Notes: a model not told the origin generated them from the sequence alone. DNA of 12,023 nucleotides from Planococcaceae bacterium UBA3370 (GCA_002360295.1 DEQI01000261.1:5542-17564); one strand, 5' to 3'. Positions 1 to 5,721 are shown, numbered from the stretch's first letter. Numbers and translations: made by a program.

Positions 1-834
1 GATAGGGTGCCCCTTATAACGAAATTCCGAATCATAATCATCTTCAATAATGTAGCAATGATTTGTTTTTGCCCAATTGAGTAATTGTAAACGCCTATTA
101 ATAGACATTATTTGTCCCGTTGGAAATTGATGAGCGGGTGTTGTATAAAGTAAATTTAATGGTTCTGACGGTACTGTACACCCTTCATTATCAACAGGTA
201 AAAATGTAATAGGCAATTGAAGCTGCTCGAAAATAGCAAGGGCTCGATTGAAACCGGGGTGTTCAATCCCAACTCTATCGCCTTGTGAAAATTGACAAAG
301 CGCGTTTAATTGGTGCTGTGTACCACTAAAAATGAATATTTGGTTTGCTTTGCAACTTATGCCCCTAGCTTGTTGAAGGTAGTGTGCAATTTCTTGACGC
401 AATGCAGCTTCACCTTGCCATGGCGCATTTGGAATAGAGGTTGAAAGTAGATGATTTTTATAAAATCGCTGCCAAATTTTAAATGGAAACTGTGCTGAAT
501 CTACTTGCCCATTTCGAAAATCAATGAGAGGCACAACTTTTGGTTTCATACCAGAATCTTCATCTATCTTTGTTTCATTATTAAACCACTCATTTTGCAT
601 AGCTGATACAAAATATCCTTTGCGCTCCTCTGCATATAGAAACCCTTCACTTAATAATTGCTCGTATGCTATCTGTACTGTATGAATACTAATATTCAAT
701 TGGTGAGCTAGTTGCCGTTTAGATGGCATTTTTGTGTTCGCTTGTAATTGCTGTTGTAATATCATTTGTTTCAGTTGATTATAAATTTGTATATATTTTG
801 GAGTATTGTTCGTCAGTAAAATTTGTAGTTCCAT
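1..834 (-). CDS. MocR/GabR-family PLP-dependent transcriptional regulator, N-terminal part (runs off left edge)
   Basis: The frame is open from an ATG at 834 to the window edge: 278 residues of a protein that is usually about 450-480 aa. Residues about 11-77 form a GntR-type winged helix (PSKRQLAHQLNIS, then TVQIAYEQLLSEGFLY). A linker follows, then from about residue 103 a fold-type I aminotransferase-like domain. Recognisable pieces are SGTQHQLNAL (170-179), TTPAHQFPTG (231-240, usually HQFPTG in this family) and EDDYDSEFRY (264-273). The PLP-binding lysine would lie beyond the edge. The start is supported by AAGGAG six bases upstream (plus-strand CTCCTT, 841-846). Family members sense PLP or amino-acid adducts and often control a divergent neighbour, here the acetyltransferase gene at 925. 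The effector and regulon cannot be read from the sequence, so PdxR or GabR identity is not claimed. Confidence 0.93.
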   Translation of the reverse strand, partial: MELQILLTNNTPKYIQIYNQLKQMILQQQLQANTKMPSKRQLAHQLNISIHTVQIAYEQLLSEGFLYAEERKGYFVSAMQNEWFNNETKIDEDSGMKPKVVPLIDFRNGQVDSAQFPFKIWQRFYKNHLLSTSIPNAPWQGEAALRQEIAHYLQQARGISCKANQIFIFSGTQHQLNALCQFSQGDRVGIEHPGFNRALAIFEQLQLPITFLPVDNEGCTVPSEPLNLLYTTPAHQFPTGQIMSINRRLQLLNWAKTNHCYIIEDDYDSEFRYKGHPI

Positions 835-844
835 AATTAACTCC

Positions 845-890
845 TTGGTATGGTTAAAATTATCTCTTTTGGTTATGTAAATCATACCAA
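845..890. promoter_or_regulatory. Divergent promoter region with inverted TTGGTATG / CATACCAA half-sites, putative MocR operator
   Basis: TTGGTATG (845-852) and CATACCAA (883-890) are perfect inverted copies 30 bp apart, with a related TTGGTTATG at 869-877 between them. The left copy overlaps the Shine-Dalgarno sequence of the regulator gene. On the minus strand the right copy reads TGGTATGAT, which resembles an extended -10 (TGn-TATGAT) for that gene. From memory, B. subtilis GabR recognises ATACCA half-sites; the same hexamer is present here, but inverted rather than as a direct repeat. Autoregulation plus control of the divergent gene is inferred. Confidence 0.5.
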
Positions 891-924
891 ATTTATTATT
901 TAATAGAAATGAGGGGTGATACAA

Positions 925-1497
925 ATGAAAATATTAATAAATGATAGTGTGAAATTAATCCCAATGGAATTAGCGCATGTAGATGGTTTATTAAAAGCGG
1001 CACAGGATGAGCGTATATGGACGCATATGTCAGTTGAATTGTTATCTCGTAATAGTGTTGAACTTTACGTAAAAGAGGCAATTAAAAAGAGAGAAGCGGG
1101 AACTGATTGTGCTTTTGTCATTGTCGATACACTGAGTGATCAAGTTGTTGGGGCTACGTGGTATTTAGATATTTCCAGGCAACATAAACGTCTTGAAATT
1201 GGTTCTACATGGCTAAATCCAAATTATTGGCGTACAAATTTGAATACAAATTGCAAATTTTTATTGCTGTCATACGGATTTGAGGAATTAGGGATGCAAC
1301 GTATTCAAATAAAAACCGGACATGAAAATTTGCGTTCCCAGAAAGTAATTGAGCGATTAGGGGCAACTAAAGAAGGGGTACTTCGAAACCATATGATTCG
1401 GAAAGAAGGGACAATTAGACATACTGTAATGTACAGCATTATTCAGGAGGAATGGCCAGAAATTAAAAAGCATTTTGAAACGGTTTTGATGAAATAA
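925..1497 (+). CDS. GNAT-family N-acetyltransferase, RimL-like (190 aa)
   Basis: This is a full-length single-domain GNAT of the RimJ/RimL type, expected to transfer acetyl from acetyl-CoA to an amine on a protein N-terminus or small molecule; the substrate is unknown. Visible family blocks are the central strand LEIGSTWLNPNYW (about 90-102), the helix CKFLLLSYGFEELGM (110-124), the NLRSQKVIERLGATKEGVLR stretch (135-154) and the ending DTVYYSI-like HTVMYSIIQEEWP (166-178). The CoA-binding turn after the central strand reads WRTNLNT instead of the more usual WGTGxNT, so the loop is atypical. An in-frame GTG at 916 exists, but ATG 925 is preferred because GAGGGG (911-916) sits 8 bp upstream as ribosome-binding site. 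It is divergent from the MocR gene and probably under its control. Confidence 0.9.
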   Translation: MKILINDSVKLIPMELAHVDGLLKAAQDERIWTHMSVELLSRNSVELYVKEAIKKREAGTDCAFVIVDTLSDQVVGATWYLDISRQHKRLEIGSTWLNPNYWRTNLNTNCKFLLLSYGFEELGMQRIQIKTGHENLRSQKVIERLGATKEGVLRNHMIRKEGTIRHTVMYSIIQEEWPEIKKHFETVLMK

Positions 1498-1506
1498 AGA
1501 GAGAAG

Positions 1507-1525
1507 AAATAAACTCAGTTTATTT
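1507..1525 (+). terminator. AT-rich hairpin after the RimL-like gene
   Basis: AAATAAAC (1507-1514) and GTTTATTT (1518-1525) form a perfect 8-bp stem with a 3-nt loop, 10 bp after the stop codon. Stem stability is low and no long T-run follows, so it is at best a weak terminator. Confidence 0.3.
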
Positions 1526-1628
1526 AAATTTGTACGGTTATTTTTATCTAAATAAATCATATTACTAGAAATGGTGAAGTCAAAAGAGAGTGCTGAAAAA
1601 GTAAAATATTTAATGGGTAAATTTAAAT

Positions 1629-1657
1629 TTGACAAAAAATGTTTGTTAGACTATGAT
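1629..1657 (+). promoter_or_regulatory. Consensus sigma-A-type promoter for the T-box leader
   Basis: TTGACA (1629-1634), a 17-bp spacer and TATGAT (1652-1657) form a near-perfect housekeeping promoter. The expected transcription start is near 1664. It lies in non-coding DNA and points at the T-box core and terminator 130-175 bp downstream, so it is most simply the promoter of that leader RNA. If the T-box stem I extends further 5' than 1664, this match would instead be fortuitous. Confidence 0.65.
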
Positions 1658-1663
1658 GGATAA

Positions 1664-1839
1664 AATTTACTGATATTGGATGTGGTTGGGCTTATATTGC
1701 ATAGTGAGCCGCTACATCATTTTTACTGAACTTAGTAAGTATAGACGACAGCTACGGCTTTAGTTTAACTGTGCTAAATTAATCCAAATAGAGTGATACC
1801 GTGAATTGAACTTCGTCTCTTTGGTGAGGCGAATTTTTT
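1664..1839 (+). promoter_or_regulatory. T-box riboswitch leader (degenerate T-box sequence, intact antiterminator/terminator switch)
   Basis: At 1790-1803 stands AGAGTGATACCGTG, matching 11 of 14 positions of the T-box consensus AGGGTGGNACCGCG. The antiterminator can be drawn fully: AGAG (1790-1793) pairs with CTCT (1817-1820), a 7-nt bulge TGATACC follows, then GTGAA (1801-1805) pairs with TTCGT (1812-1816) using two G-U pairs, closing a 6-nt loop. The AGAG/CTCT pair is a compensatory change from the usual AGGG/CCCT. The alternative terminator uses 1812-1833. Upstream, GTGAGCCGC (1704-1712), AGTAAGT (1734-1740) and hairpin 1679-1718 (GATGTGG/CTACATC) recall T-box leader landmarks, but a full stem I could not be drawn and may be truncated. 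The bulge reads UGAU where UGGN normally pairs with the tRNA NCCA end, which should weaken tRNA sensing. The 5' boundary follows the predicted start site. The specifier is not assignable; TTG at 1697-1699 is only a guess. Confidence 0.68.
1812..1839 (+). terminator. Intrinsic terminator of the T-box leader
   Basis: TTCGTCTC (1812-1819) and GAGGCGAA (1826-1833) form an 8-bp stem with one G-U pair and a 6-nt loop, followed directly by six T (1834-1839). The 5' arm is shared with the antiterminator, so the two structures exclude each other. Confidence 0.8.
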
Positions 1840-1882
1840 ATTTAAAGTAATAAGAGAATCATAGGCATGAAATAACAAATCA

Positions 1883-2040
1883 CTAGCGAAATATGATTGC
1901 TACGGGTGAATTTATCGTTTCCACGAGCGAATCTGGTACTGCCATGGGCGAATTTATCGTTCCCACGAGCGAATCTGGTACTGCCATGAGCGAATTTACT
2001 ATTCCCATGAGCGAATTCGATGGTGCTACAGCGAATTAGG
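1883..2040. repeat. 21-bp tandem repeat array, seven units plus a partial eighth
   Basis: Units start at 1883, 1904, 1925, 1946, 1967, 1988 and 2009, each 21 bp and each with a GAGCGAAT-like core. A partial copy begins at 2030. Units at 1904/1946 (GGGCGAATTTATCGTT type) alternate with units at 1925/1967, which are identical (GAGCGAATCTGGTACTGCCAT), giving a 42-bp higher-order period. Units 1 and 7 share the ending GCTAC. Because 21 is a multiple of 3, the minus strand reads as FAHG-containing heptads. I recall similar heptad-coding repeats in Lysinibacillus-like genomes. No ribosome-binding site supports translation. The array separates the T-box from the gene at 2081. Confidence 0.88.
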
Positions 2041-2080
2041 CAAATCAACAATTCCGATAAAAAAATTGGAGGGCAAAACT

Positions 2081-2332
2081 ATGGAAACTACATGGAAAAG
2101 AAACGATGTAACAAAGCATTATTTAGAGCAAGTGCGCGGAGGGATTCCGTTTGGAGCAGAGCAATCCCAAATTATGCTACAAGTTGTAAAGCATTTTGTT
2201 AAAAAGCCCGAACTAAGTCATCAAAAGTTTCGCTATGTTAATGGAGCAGTTCAAGTTTTGGATTTAGGGCAGCGTGCAATAGATTGGCGAAATCCGTTTT
2301 ATGAATTGAATGTTACTATAAAAAGGTGTTGA
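2081..2332 (+). CDS. Short ORF: N-terminal remnant of a class I SAM-dependent methyltransferase (83 aa)
   Basis: The first about 45 residues (KHYLEQVRGGIPFGAEQSQIMLQVVKHF region) look like the N-terminal helices of a family of class I methyltransferases in which an RGGIPFGxEQ-like stretch precedes the SAM-binding glycine loop. Those enzymes are about 200-270 aa. Here the DxGCGxG loop is missing, and the chain ends after an unrelated-looking tail (FRYVNGAVQVLDLGQRAIDW). SAM binding and catalysis are therefore not expected. ATG 2081 is chosen over TTG 2066 because GGAGGG (2068-2073) lies 7 bp before it. The stop is only 4 bp before the next start, and the next gene's AAGGTG site lies inside this ORF's last codons, so it may persist mainly by translational coupling. 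It could be a true small protein or an internally deleted gene. The function is unknown. Confidence 0.6.
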   Translation: METTWKRNDVTKHYLEQVRGGIPFGAEQSQIMLQVVKHFVKKPELSHQKFRYVNGAVQVLDLGQRAIDWRNPFYELNVTIKRC

Positions 2333-2336
2333 AATT

Positions 2337-3212
2337 ATGGATATTCAAGTAAAACTAACAGAAAAAATTGAAATTAACACGATTCAGCATTTATTAAATA
2401 AAGAAATGATAGGACGCATTTGCAATAAGCGATATGAAAAGCTATTAATAGCATATGAACAATCTAATATAGTTGGAATTGGTGTAGTCTGGTTGAACAA
2501 TATGCATCCATATGCGCAATATGCCGCTATTTTTAGTGATGATAATGGGCAGGCAAATATTATAGAGGATTCGTTGTTTGAAGAAATGAAACGATCAAAA
2601 GGTAAGTATAAGAGAATAATATACTCATTTTGGCATACAGATGAGAGAATGCTTAAGTTTACCCAACGCCAATCACTTCCATTGCTAAGGCAAACTTTTA
2701 TGCCAAAGCTTAAAATTTTAGAAATAATAAAAAAATTAGAAGGAATACCAGAGTTACCTATAGATCAAGCATACACATTGCGAGAAGTTTTAAATGAGCA
2801 TCCTTTAAAACAAGACTTTCTACATCTTTTAAAAGCTACATATGAGGAAACTCATTTAGTAAATCCGTCTGCAAATCTAACTATAGCTGAATGGGAACAA
2901 CTTTTAACTGATGAAGAACCATTAGTAGATGAAAGTCTAGTTCATATCCAAGTCTTATATGGTAAGAAGGTTGTTACAGCATACATATTATTACACCAAC
3001 TTGAATCACTTGAAATGGGATGGATTTCTGGACAAGAGGATAGGCTTTTAAAAACGATGCTAAAACATCAATTACTAACATTGCATAAAAAGGGCGTTTC
3101 ATCTATTGAACTAGAAATAGATACCACAGATCAGTATGCCATGAAGCTATTTGACTTTTTAAAAGTAGAGAGTTTACCGTGTGAAATTTGGTTAACCTAC
3201 GCATATGAATAA
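2337..3212 (+). CDS. Tandem GNAT-like acetyltransferase (291 aa)
   Basis: The length and layout suggest two GNAT-type folds in one chain. The N-terminal half (about 1-130) includes LLIAYEQSNIVGIGVVWL, typical of the GNAT beta2-beta3 hairpin. The C-terminal half (about 145-291) includes VHIQVLYGKKVVTAYILLH (202-220), LEMGWISG (225-232), a helix at about 235-252 and SSIELEIDTTDQYAMKLFDFLKV (255-277), which matches the GNAT strand, helix and 'lone bump' region. Neither half shows a clear R/QxxGxG/A acetyl-CoA loop; SGQEDRLLKTM is the nearest position in the second half. AAGGTG at 2323-2328 is a good ribosome-binding site with 8-bp spacing. The start lies 4 bp after the previous stop, so it belongs to the same operon. 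Substrate is unknown, and loss of activity in one or both domains is possible. Confidence 0.75.
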   Translation: MDIQVKLTEKIEINTIQHLLNKEMIGRICNKRYEKLLIAYEQSNIVGIGVVWLNNMHPYAQYAAIFSDDNGQANIIEDSLFEEMKRSKGKYKRIIYSFWHTDERMLKFTQRQSLPLLRQTFMPKLKILEIIKKLEGIPELPIDQAYTLREVLNEHPLKQDFLHLLKATYEETHLVNPSANLTIAEWEQLLTDEEPLVDESLVHIQVLYGKKVVTAYILLHQLESLEMGWISGQEDRLLKTMLKHQLLTLHKKGVSSIELEIDTTDQYAMKLFDFLKVESLPCEIWLTYAYE

Positions 3213-3232
3213 ATAAAGGAGTATACCGAAAA

Positions 3233-3769
3233 ATGAATACACTTAAATTTTATAAATTAACAGATGAAATAGAGGATTTGGTTCAATTTATGTTAACGAA
3301 TAAATGGCCATTTCATTTTGGTGGCAACTTAACGGAAAAACAACTAACAAAGTCATTCCAAAAAGGCTGGTATAGCGATGGGCGTGAAACATTCTGGATT
3401 GAATATAATCAAGCAAAGATAGGATTGTTAATAATTCATGATATAGAAGATTCAATTCCTTTGTTTGATCTCCGTATACAGGAAGGCATAAGAGATAAGG
3501 GGATTGGAACAAAAACATTACTTTGGCTAAAAGAGTATATTTTCAATTTACCAGAAAAAAAGATACGTATCGAAGCTTACACAAGAAGTGATAATTTGGG
3601 AATGCGAAAAGCATTGACTAAAAGTGGTTTCGTCAAAGAAGGTTATTTACGTCAAGCATGGGAAAATGCTGACGGAACTATTTCGGATTCTTTATGCTAT
3701 GCAGCAATTCGAAGTGACTGGGAGCAGGGGTTTGTCACGCCTATACAAATAAATGAACTACCATATTAA
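3233..3769 (+). CDS. GNAT-family N-acetyltransferase, RimJ/RimL type (178 aa)
   Basis: This is a complete GNAT domain. The central strand PLFDLRIQEGIRDKGIGTKTLLWLKEYIF (76-104) carries the acetyl-CoA loop R87-D-K-G-I-G92. IRIEAYTRSDNLGMRKALTKSGFVKEGYLRQAW (111-143) gives the strand with catalytic-region asparagine, the helix and the GFxxEG turn. DSLCYAAIRSDW (152-163) is the usual C-terminal strand. The intact loop makes an active acetyltransferase likely; the acceptor is unknown. AAAGGAG (3215-3221) precedes ATG by 11 bp. It follows the tandem-GNAT gene by 20 bp, so it is probably co-transcribed. Confidence 0.88.
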   Translation: MNTLKFYKLTDEIEDLVQFMLTNKWPFHFGGNLTEKQLTKSFQKGWYSDGRETFWIEYNQAKIGLLIIHDIEDSIPLFDLRIQEGIRDKGIGTKTLLWLKEYIFNLPEKKIRIEAYTRSDNLGMRKALTKSGFVKEGYLRQAWENADGTISDSLCYAAIRSDWEQGFVTPIQINELPY

Positions 3770-3806
3770 TTTGTATGTAATGTTGAAAAATACACTAATA
3801 AATAGT

Positions 3807-3930
3807 GTTGATTGTAGTGAAGGCTGGTGACTTCTTGGGATAAGCCTTCGTGACCAACGTCCTGTTGGCCTAGACCCACAATGTAGCGAGGATGTTTACC
3901 GGACGCATCCCAGCCGTAATGGAAATCAAC
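3807..3930. repeat. 124-bp palindromic interspersed repeat element
   Basis: The element is bounded by the perfect inverted ends GTTGATT (3807-3813) and AATCAAC (3924-3930). Inside, GGCTGG (3822-3827) pairs with CCAGCC (3910-3915), so the whole folds into a long imperfect hairpin. Its outline (GTTGATT, AGTGAAGGC, GGCGACT-like GGTGACTTC, a GTAGCGAGGA core, AATGGAAATCAAC) resembles a non-coding repeat I recall as scattered through Bacillales genomes, in a diverged form. It has no coding capacity, lies 38 bp after the GNAT gene, and may also stop or stabilise that transcript. It is locally richer in G+C than its surroundings. Confidence 0.65.
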
Positions 3931-3968
3931 CTAGCTAATGTTTATTTCATTTAGTGTTTATAAGTTAG

Positions 3969-4338
3969 AACAAATTTTTTAGCACCGTAAATCCTTACTC
4001 TTATATAGTTCATAAGAAGTTACAAGACAAATTAGTATTAGTATCATCGAAATATCGGCTAGCCATTCGTCTATATTTATTCGTTCCGTCATTACTAAGC
4101 TTTATTTTTGGTGCAATTACAATGTTCTTTTCAGCAATTTGTGCCAAATATTTAATACAAGTTAGCTCGCAAATATTGTTTATTTCAGCATTCATCCTAT
4201 TTGTTTAGAGTTGATTATTTCTACAAGGTATTTGCCATGGGTGTGCCAATTATTTATGTCGCGTTGTTAGTGACTGTGCTAGCTGCGAGAAAATGGATTA
4301 TTCATCATGAAAATAGAAGGGATATACTAATCAATTAG
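3969..4338 (+). pseudogene. 3' remnant of a membrane-protein gene, frameshifted
   Basis: A frame open from 3969 to the TAG at 4206-4208 encodes hydrophobic segments (YLFVPSLLSFIFGAITMFF, then QILFISAFILFV) with no start codon or ribosome-binding site. Moving one base, the next frame continues with FYKVFAMGVPIIYVALLVTVLAA, then a basic tail RKWIIHHENRRDILIN, ending at TAG 4336-4338. Together they read as the C-terminal two or three membrane helices of one integral membrane protein, possibly a permease subunit. The 5' part of the gene is absent, the upstream edge being close to the palindromic repeat. The parent family is not identified. Confidence 0.5.
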
Positions 4339-4372
4339 TGCAAATGGAATGAGTTATATGTAAAGGGGGGAG

Positions 4373-4408
4373 AAAAAGTGAAATGGAGCAAACTTCATTT
4401 CACTTTTT
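4373..4408. terminator. Bidirectional intrinsic terminator
   Basis: AAAAAGTGAAATG (4373-4385) and CATTTCACTTTTT (4396-4408) are perfect inverted copies around a 10-nt loop. The A-run on one side and the T-run on the other allow function in both directions. It serves the minus-strand membrane protein gene, whose last codons and stop (4397-4395) lie within the stem, and also faces the plus-strand remnant. Confidence 0.75.
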
Positions 4409-4766
4409 CGTTATTTGAAGATAGTGTAGTACTAGCATTGGATGCTTTTAGTTTATTTTTGATGAATGTATAAATGTTAAAAATAACTCCAATGACAAAT
4501 ACAATAATCGAATGGAATCCAAGGGTCACCGCCAAAAATCCTCCTGCAAAACCAATTCCTTCTCTTGTATTATCAGGTTCATAGACTTTAGCATAACTAA
4601 CTCCTGAAGACACAAAACTAGCGACTATTACCGGAACTAAAAGCGTCATACCAATAGCAGAAAGCCATAAAGGGATTTTCCGTTTTCGGTATAAATATAT
4701 TGCTAAACCATCACAAATTACAATAGATAGGATTAAAATCATCCAAACGATTGCATCACCGTTCAT
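4395..4766 (-). CDS. Small integral membrane protein of unknown function (123 aa)
   Basis: Hydrophobic segments at about 7-25, 32-53 and 71-101 predict three membrane helices; the last is long and may be two close passes. A short basic cytoplasmic-type loop YRKRK (26-30) and a Ser/Asn/Lys-rich tail follow positive-inside expectations. The frame opens further upstream (ATG at 4808), but ATG 4766 is preferred because GGAAGGTG (minus strand, 4784-4777) lies 10 bases before it, while the upstream ATG has no such site. The gene stands alone, with the terminator overlapping its stop codon. I do not recognise the family. Confidence 0.72.
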   Translation of the reverse strand: MNGDAIVWMILILSIVICDGLAIYLYRKRKIPLWLSAIGMTLLVPVIVASFVSSGVSYAKVYEPDNTREGIGFAGGFLAVTLGFHSIIVFVIGVIFNIYTFIKNKLKASNASTTLSSNNEKVK

Positions 4767-5139
4767 CTCAATTACACACCTTCCATGGCTAGTATATTTT
4801 TCATACAAAAATTTGCTTAAAGTAGTAAGTAGCTCTCCAAACGATAACCCTAAAGAGAGCCAATACTAATGTTCTTATTGTTTATTTTTTCCGGTTTAAT
4901 AACGAATTCAATTCGCTGTTCATAAATGACAGTGAAATAATTTTTATGTACGAACTTTTAATAACCTGTCCTTAGCATTTAATTTAAAGTTATTTTGATT
5001 ACAGCATAATATTTCGCGAAAACCATTTATTGTAATTATTATACTCCTAATGGGAAAATATTGTATGATAGATTAAGAGTTTTGGATATTATTGAATTAA
5101 AAAATGTCTAGTAGGGGAAAAATAGATGAGGTGATGAGT
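4767..5139. other. Intergenic region between divergent membrane-protein and NUDIX genes
   Basis: These 373 bp hold the 5' regions of both neighbours and no convincing gene. Seen here: AGTATA (4791-4796), which on the minus strand reads TATACT as a possible but very close -10; a weak GCTCTC/GAGAGC inverted repeat (4832-4860 area); and TATGAT (5064-5069) as a possible -10 for the NUDIX gene, without a good -35. I see no tRNA, riboswitch or mobile element. Confidence 0.5.
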
Positions 5140-5622
5140 ATGAAGATGCCAACGCATATTGTTGCTGTTGGTGGGATTGTGGAGAATGAAAAGGGAGAAA
5201 TTTTATTAGTCAAAACTATAAATGGTGGCTGGGTTTTTCCAGGAGGGCAAGTGGAAGTGGGCGAAAATTTAGTTGATGCACTAGCTCGAGAAGTGAAAGA
5301 GGAGAGCGGTGTAAATATAGAAGTGGGAAGTTTGCTTTCTGTCATTTCCAATACAGGTACGTATAAATGGTATGACGGAATTACTGATGTACCTACTAAA
5401 TTAATGCTTGATTTTGTATGTAAATATAAGAGTGGAGAGCTATGTACTTCAGAAGAAACGACGGAAGTTTGCTGGGTTAAAAAAGACGAGGTTTTAGATG
5501 TTATTCAACACCCTGCATATCGAACAAGATATCAAAACTATATTGATTTTACTGGTACAGTTACTTATATGGAGTATGTAACAAAACCTGAGTTTCAAAT
5601 TAAAATAAATGCGAACATATAA
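5140..5622 (+). CDS. NUDIX hydrolase (160 aa)
   Basis: NUDIX enzymes hydrolyse nucleoside diphosphates linked to another moiety. The Nudix box is perfect: G36-x5-E42-x7-R50-E51-V52-x-E54-E55-x-G57-V58, with the E51/E54/E55 metal ligands present, and preceded by the usual WVFPGG. The strand-forming start (HIVAVGGIVENEKGEILLVKT) and the C-terminal SEETTEVCWVKKDEV (104-118) fit the compact NUDIX fold. ATG 5140 is chosen because GAGGTG (5128-5133) lies 6 bp upstream. In-frame ATGs at 5104 and 5134 lack proper spacing, and 5104 would add 12 residues not needed for the fold. The gene is a single transcription unit between a divergent membrane-protein gene and the transporter operon. The substrate (for example modified dNTP, NDP-sugar or ADP-ribose) cannot be told from sequence. 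Confidence 0.9.
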   Translation: MKMPTHIVAVGGIVENEKGEILLVKTINGGWVFPGGQVEVGENLVDALAREVKEESGVNIEVGSLLSVISNTGTYKWYDGITDVPTKLMLDFVCKYKSGELCTSEETTEVCWVKKDEVLDVIQHPAYRTRYQNYIDFTGTVTYMEYVTKPEFQIKINANI

Positions 5623-5630
5623 AGAAAATA

Positions 5631-5667
5631 AAAAGAGGAAAGACGTATGCAAAATGTCTCTCCTTTT
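5631..5667 (+). terminator. Imperfect stem-loop after the NUDIX gene
   Basis: AAAAGAGGAAAGAC (5631-5644) can pair imperfectly with GTCTCTCCTTTT (5656-5667), ending in a short T-run. It is correctly placed 8 bp after the stop and before the next promoter, but the stem has mismatches. Confidence 0.4.
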
Positions 5668-5692
5668 AAATAACTTATTTTTACAATTCATA

Positions 5693-5721
5693 TTGATTTT
5701 GTAAATTTTAACGCTTATAAT
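5693..5721 (+). promoter_or_regulatory. Sigma-A-type promoter of the peptide transporter operon
   Basis: TTGATT (5693-5698), a 17-bp spacer and a perfect TATAAT (5716-5721). The expected start near 5728 gives an untranslated leader of about 127 nt. The -10 is framed by TAACG (5709-5713) and CGTTA (5724-5728), a short inverted repeat that could be a repressor site. Confidence 0.75.

Noticed and set aside
1571..1663. 30-codon ORF starting ATGGTGAAG
   Set aside because: It has no Shine-Dalgarno site, overlaps the promoter, and its composition is not distinctive.
1663..1704. KFTDIGCGWAYIA, resembling a SAM-methyltransferase motif I
   Set aside because: It is only 13-15 codons long with stops on both sides, and it lies inside the predicted T-box leader. 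Most likely chance, although a methyltransferase fragment does occur at 2081.
1842..2051. Minus-strand ORF with FAHG heptads (69 aa)
   Set aside because: It is created by the 21-bp tandem repeat, has no ribosome-binding site, and has an unrelated hydrophobic tail. It is treated as a repeat, not a gene.
5104..5139. Upstream ATG for the NUDIX protein
   Set aside because: No ribosome-binding site precedes 5104, while GAGGTG at 5128-5133 fits ATG 5140.
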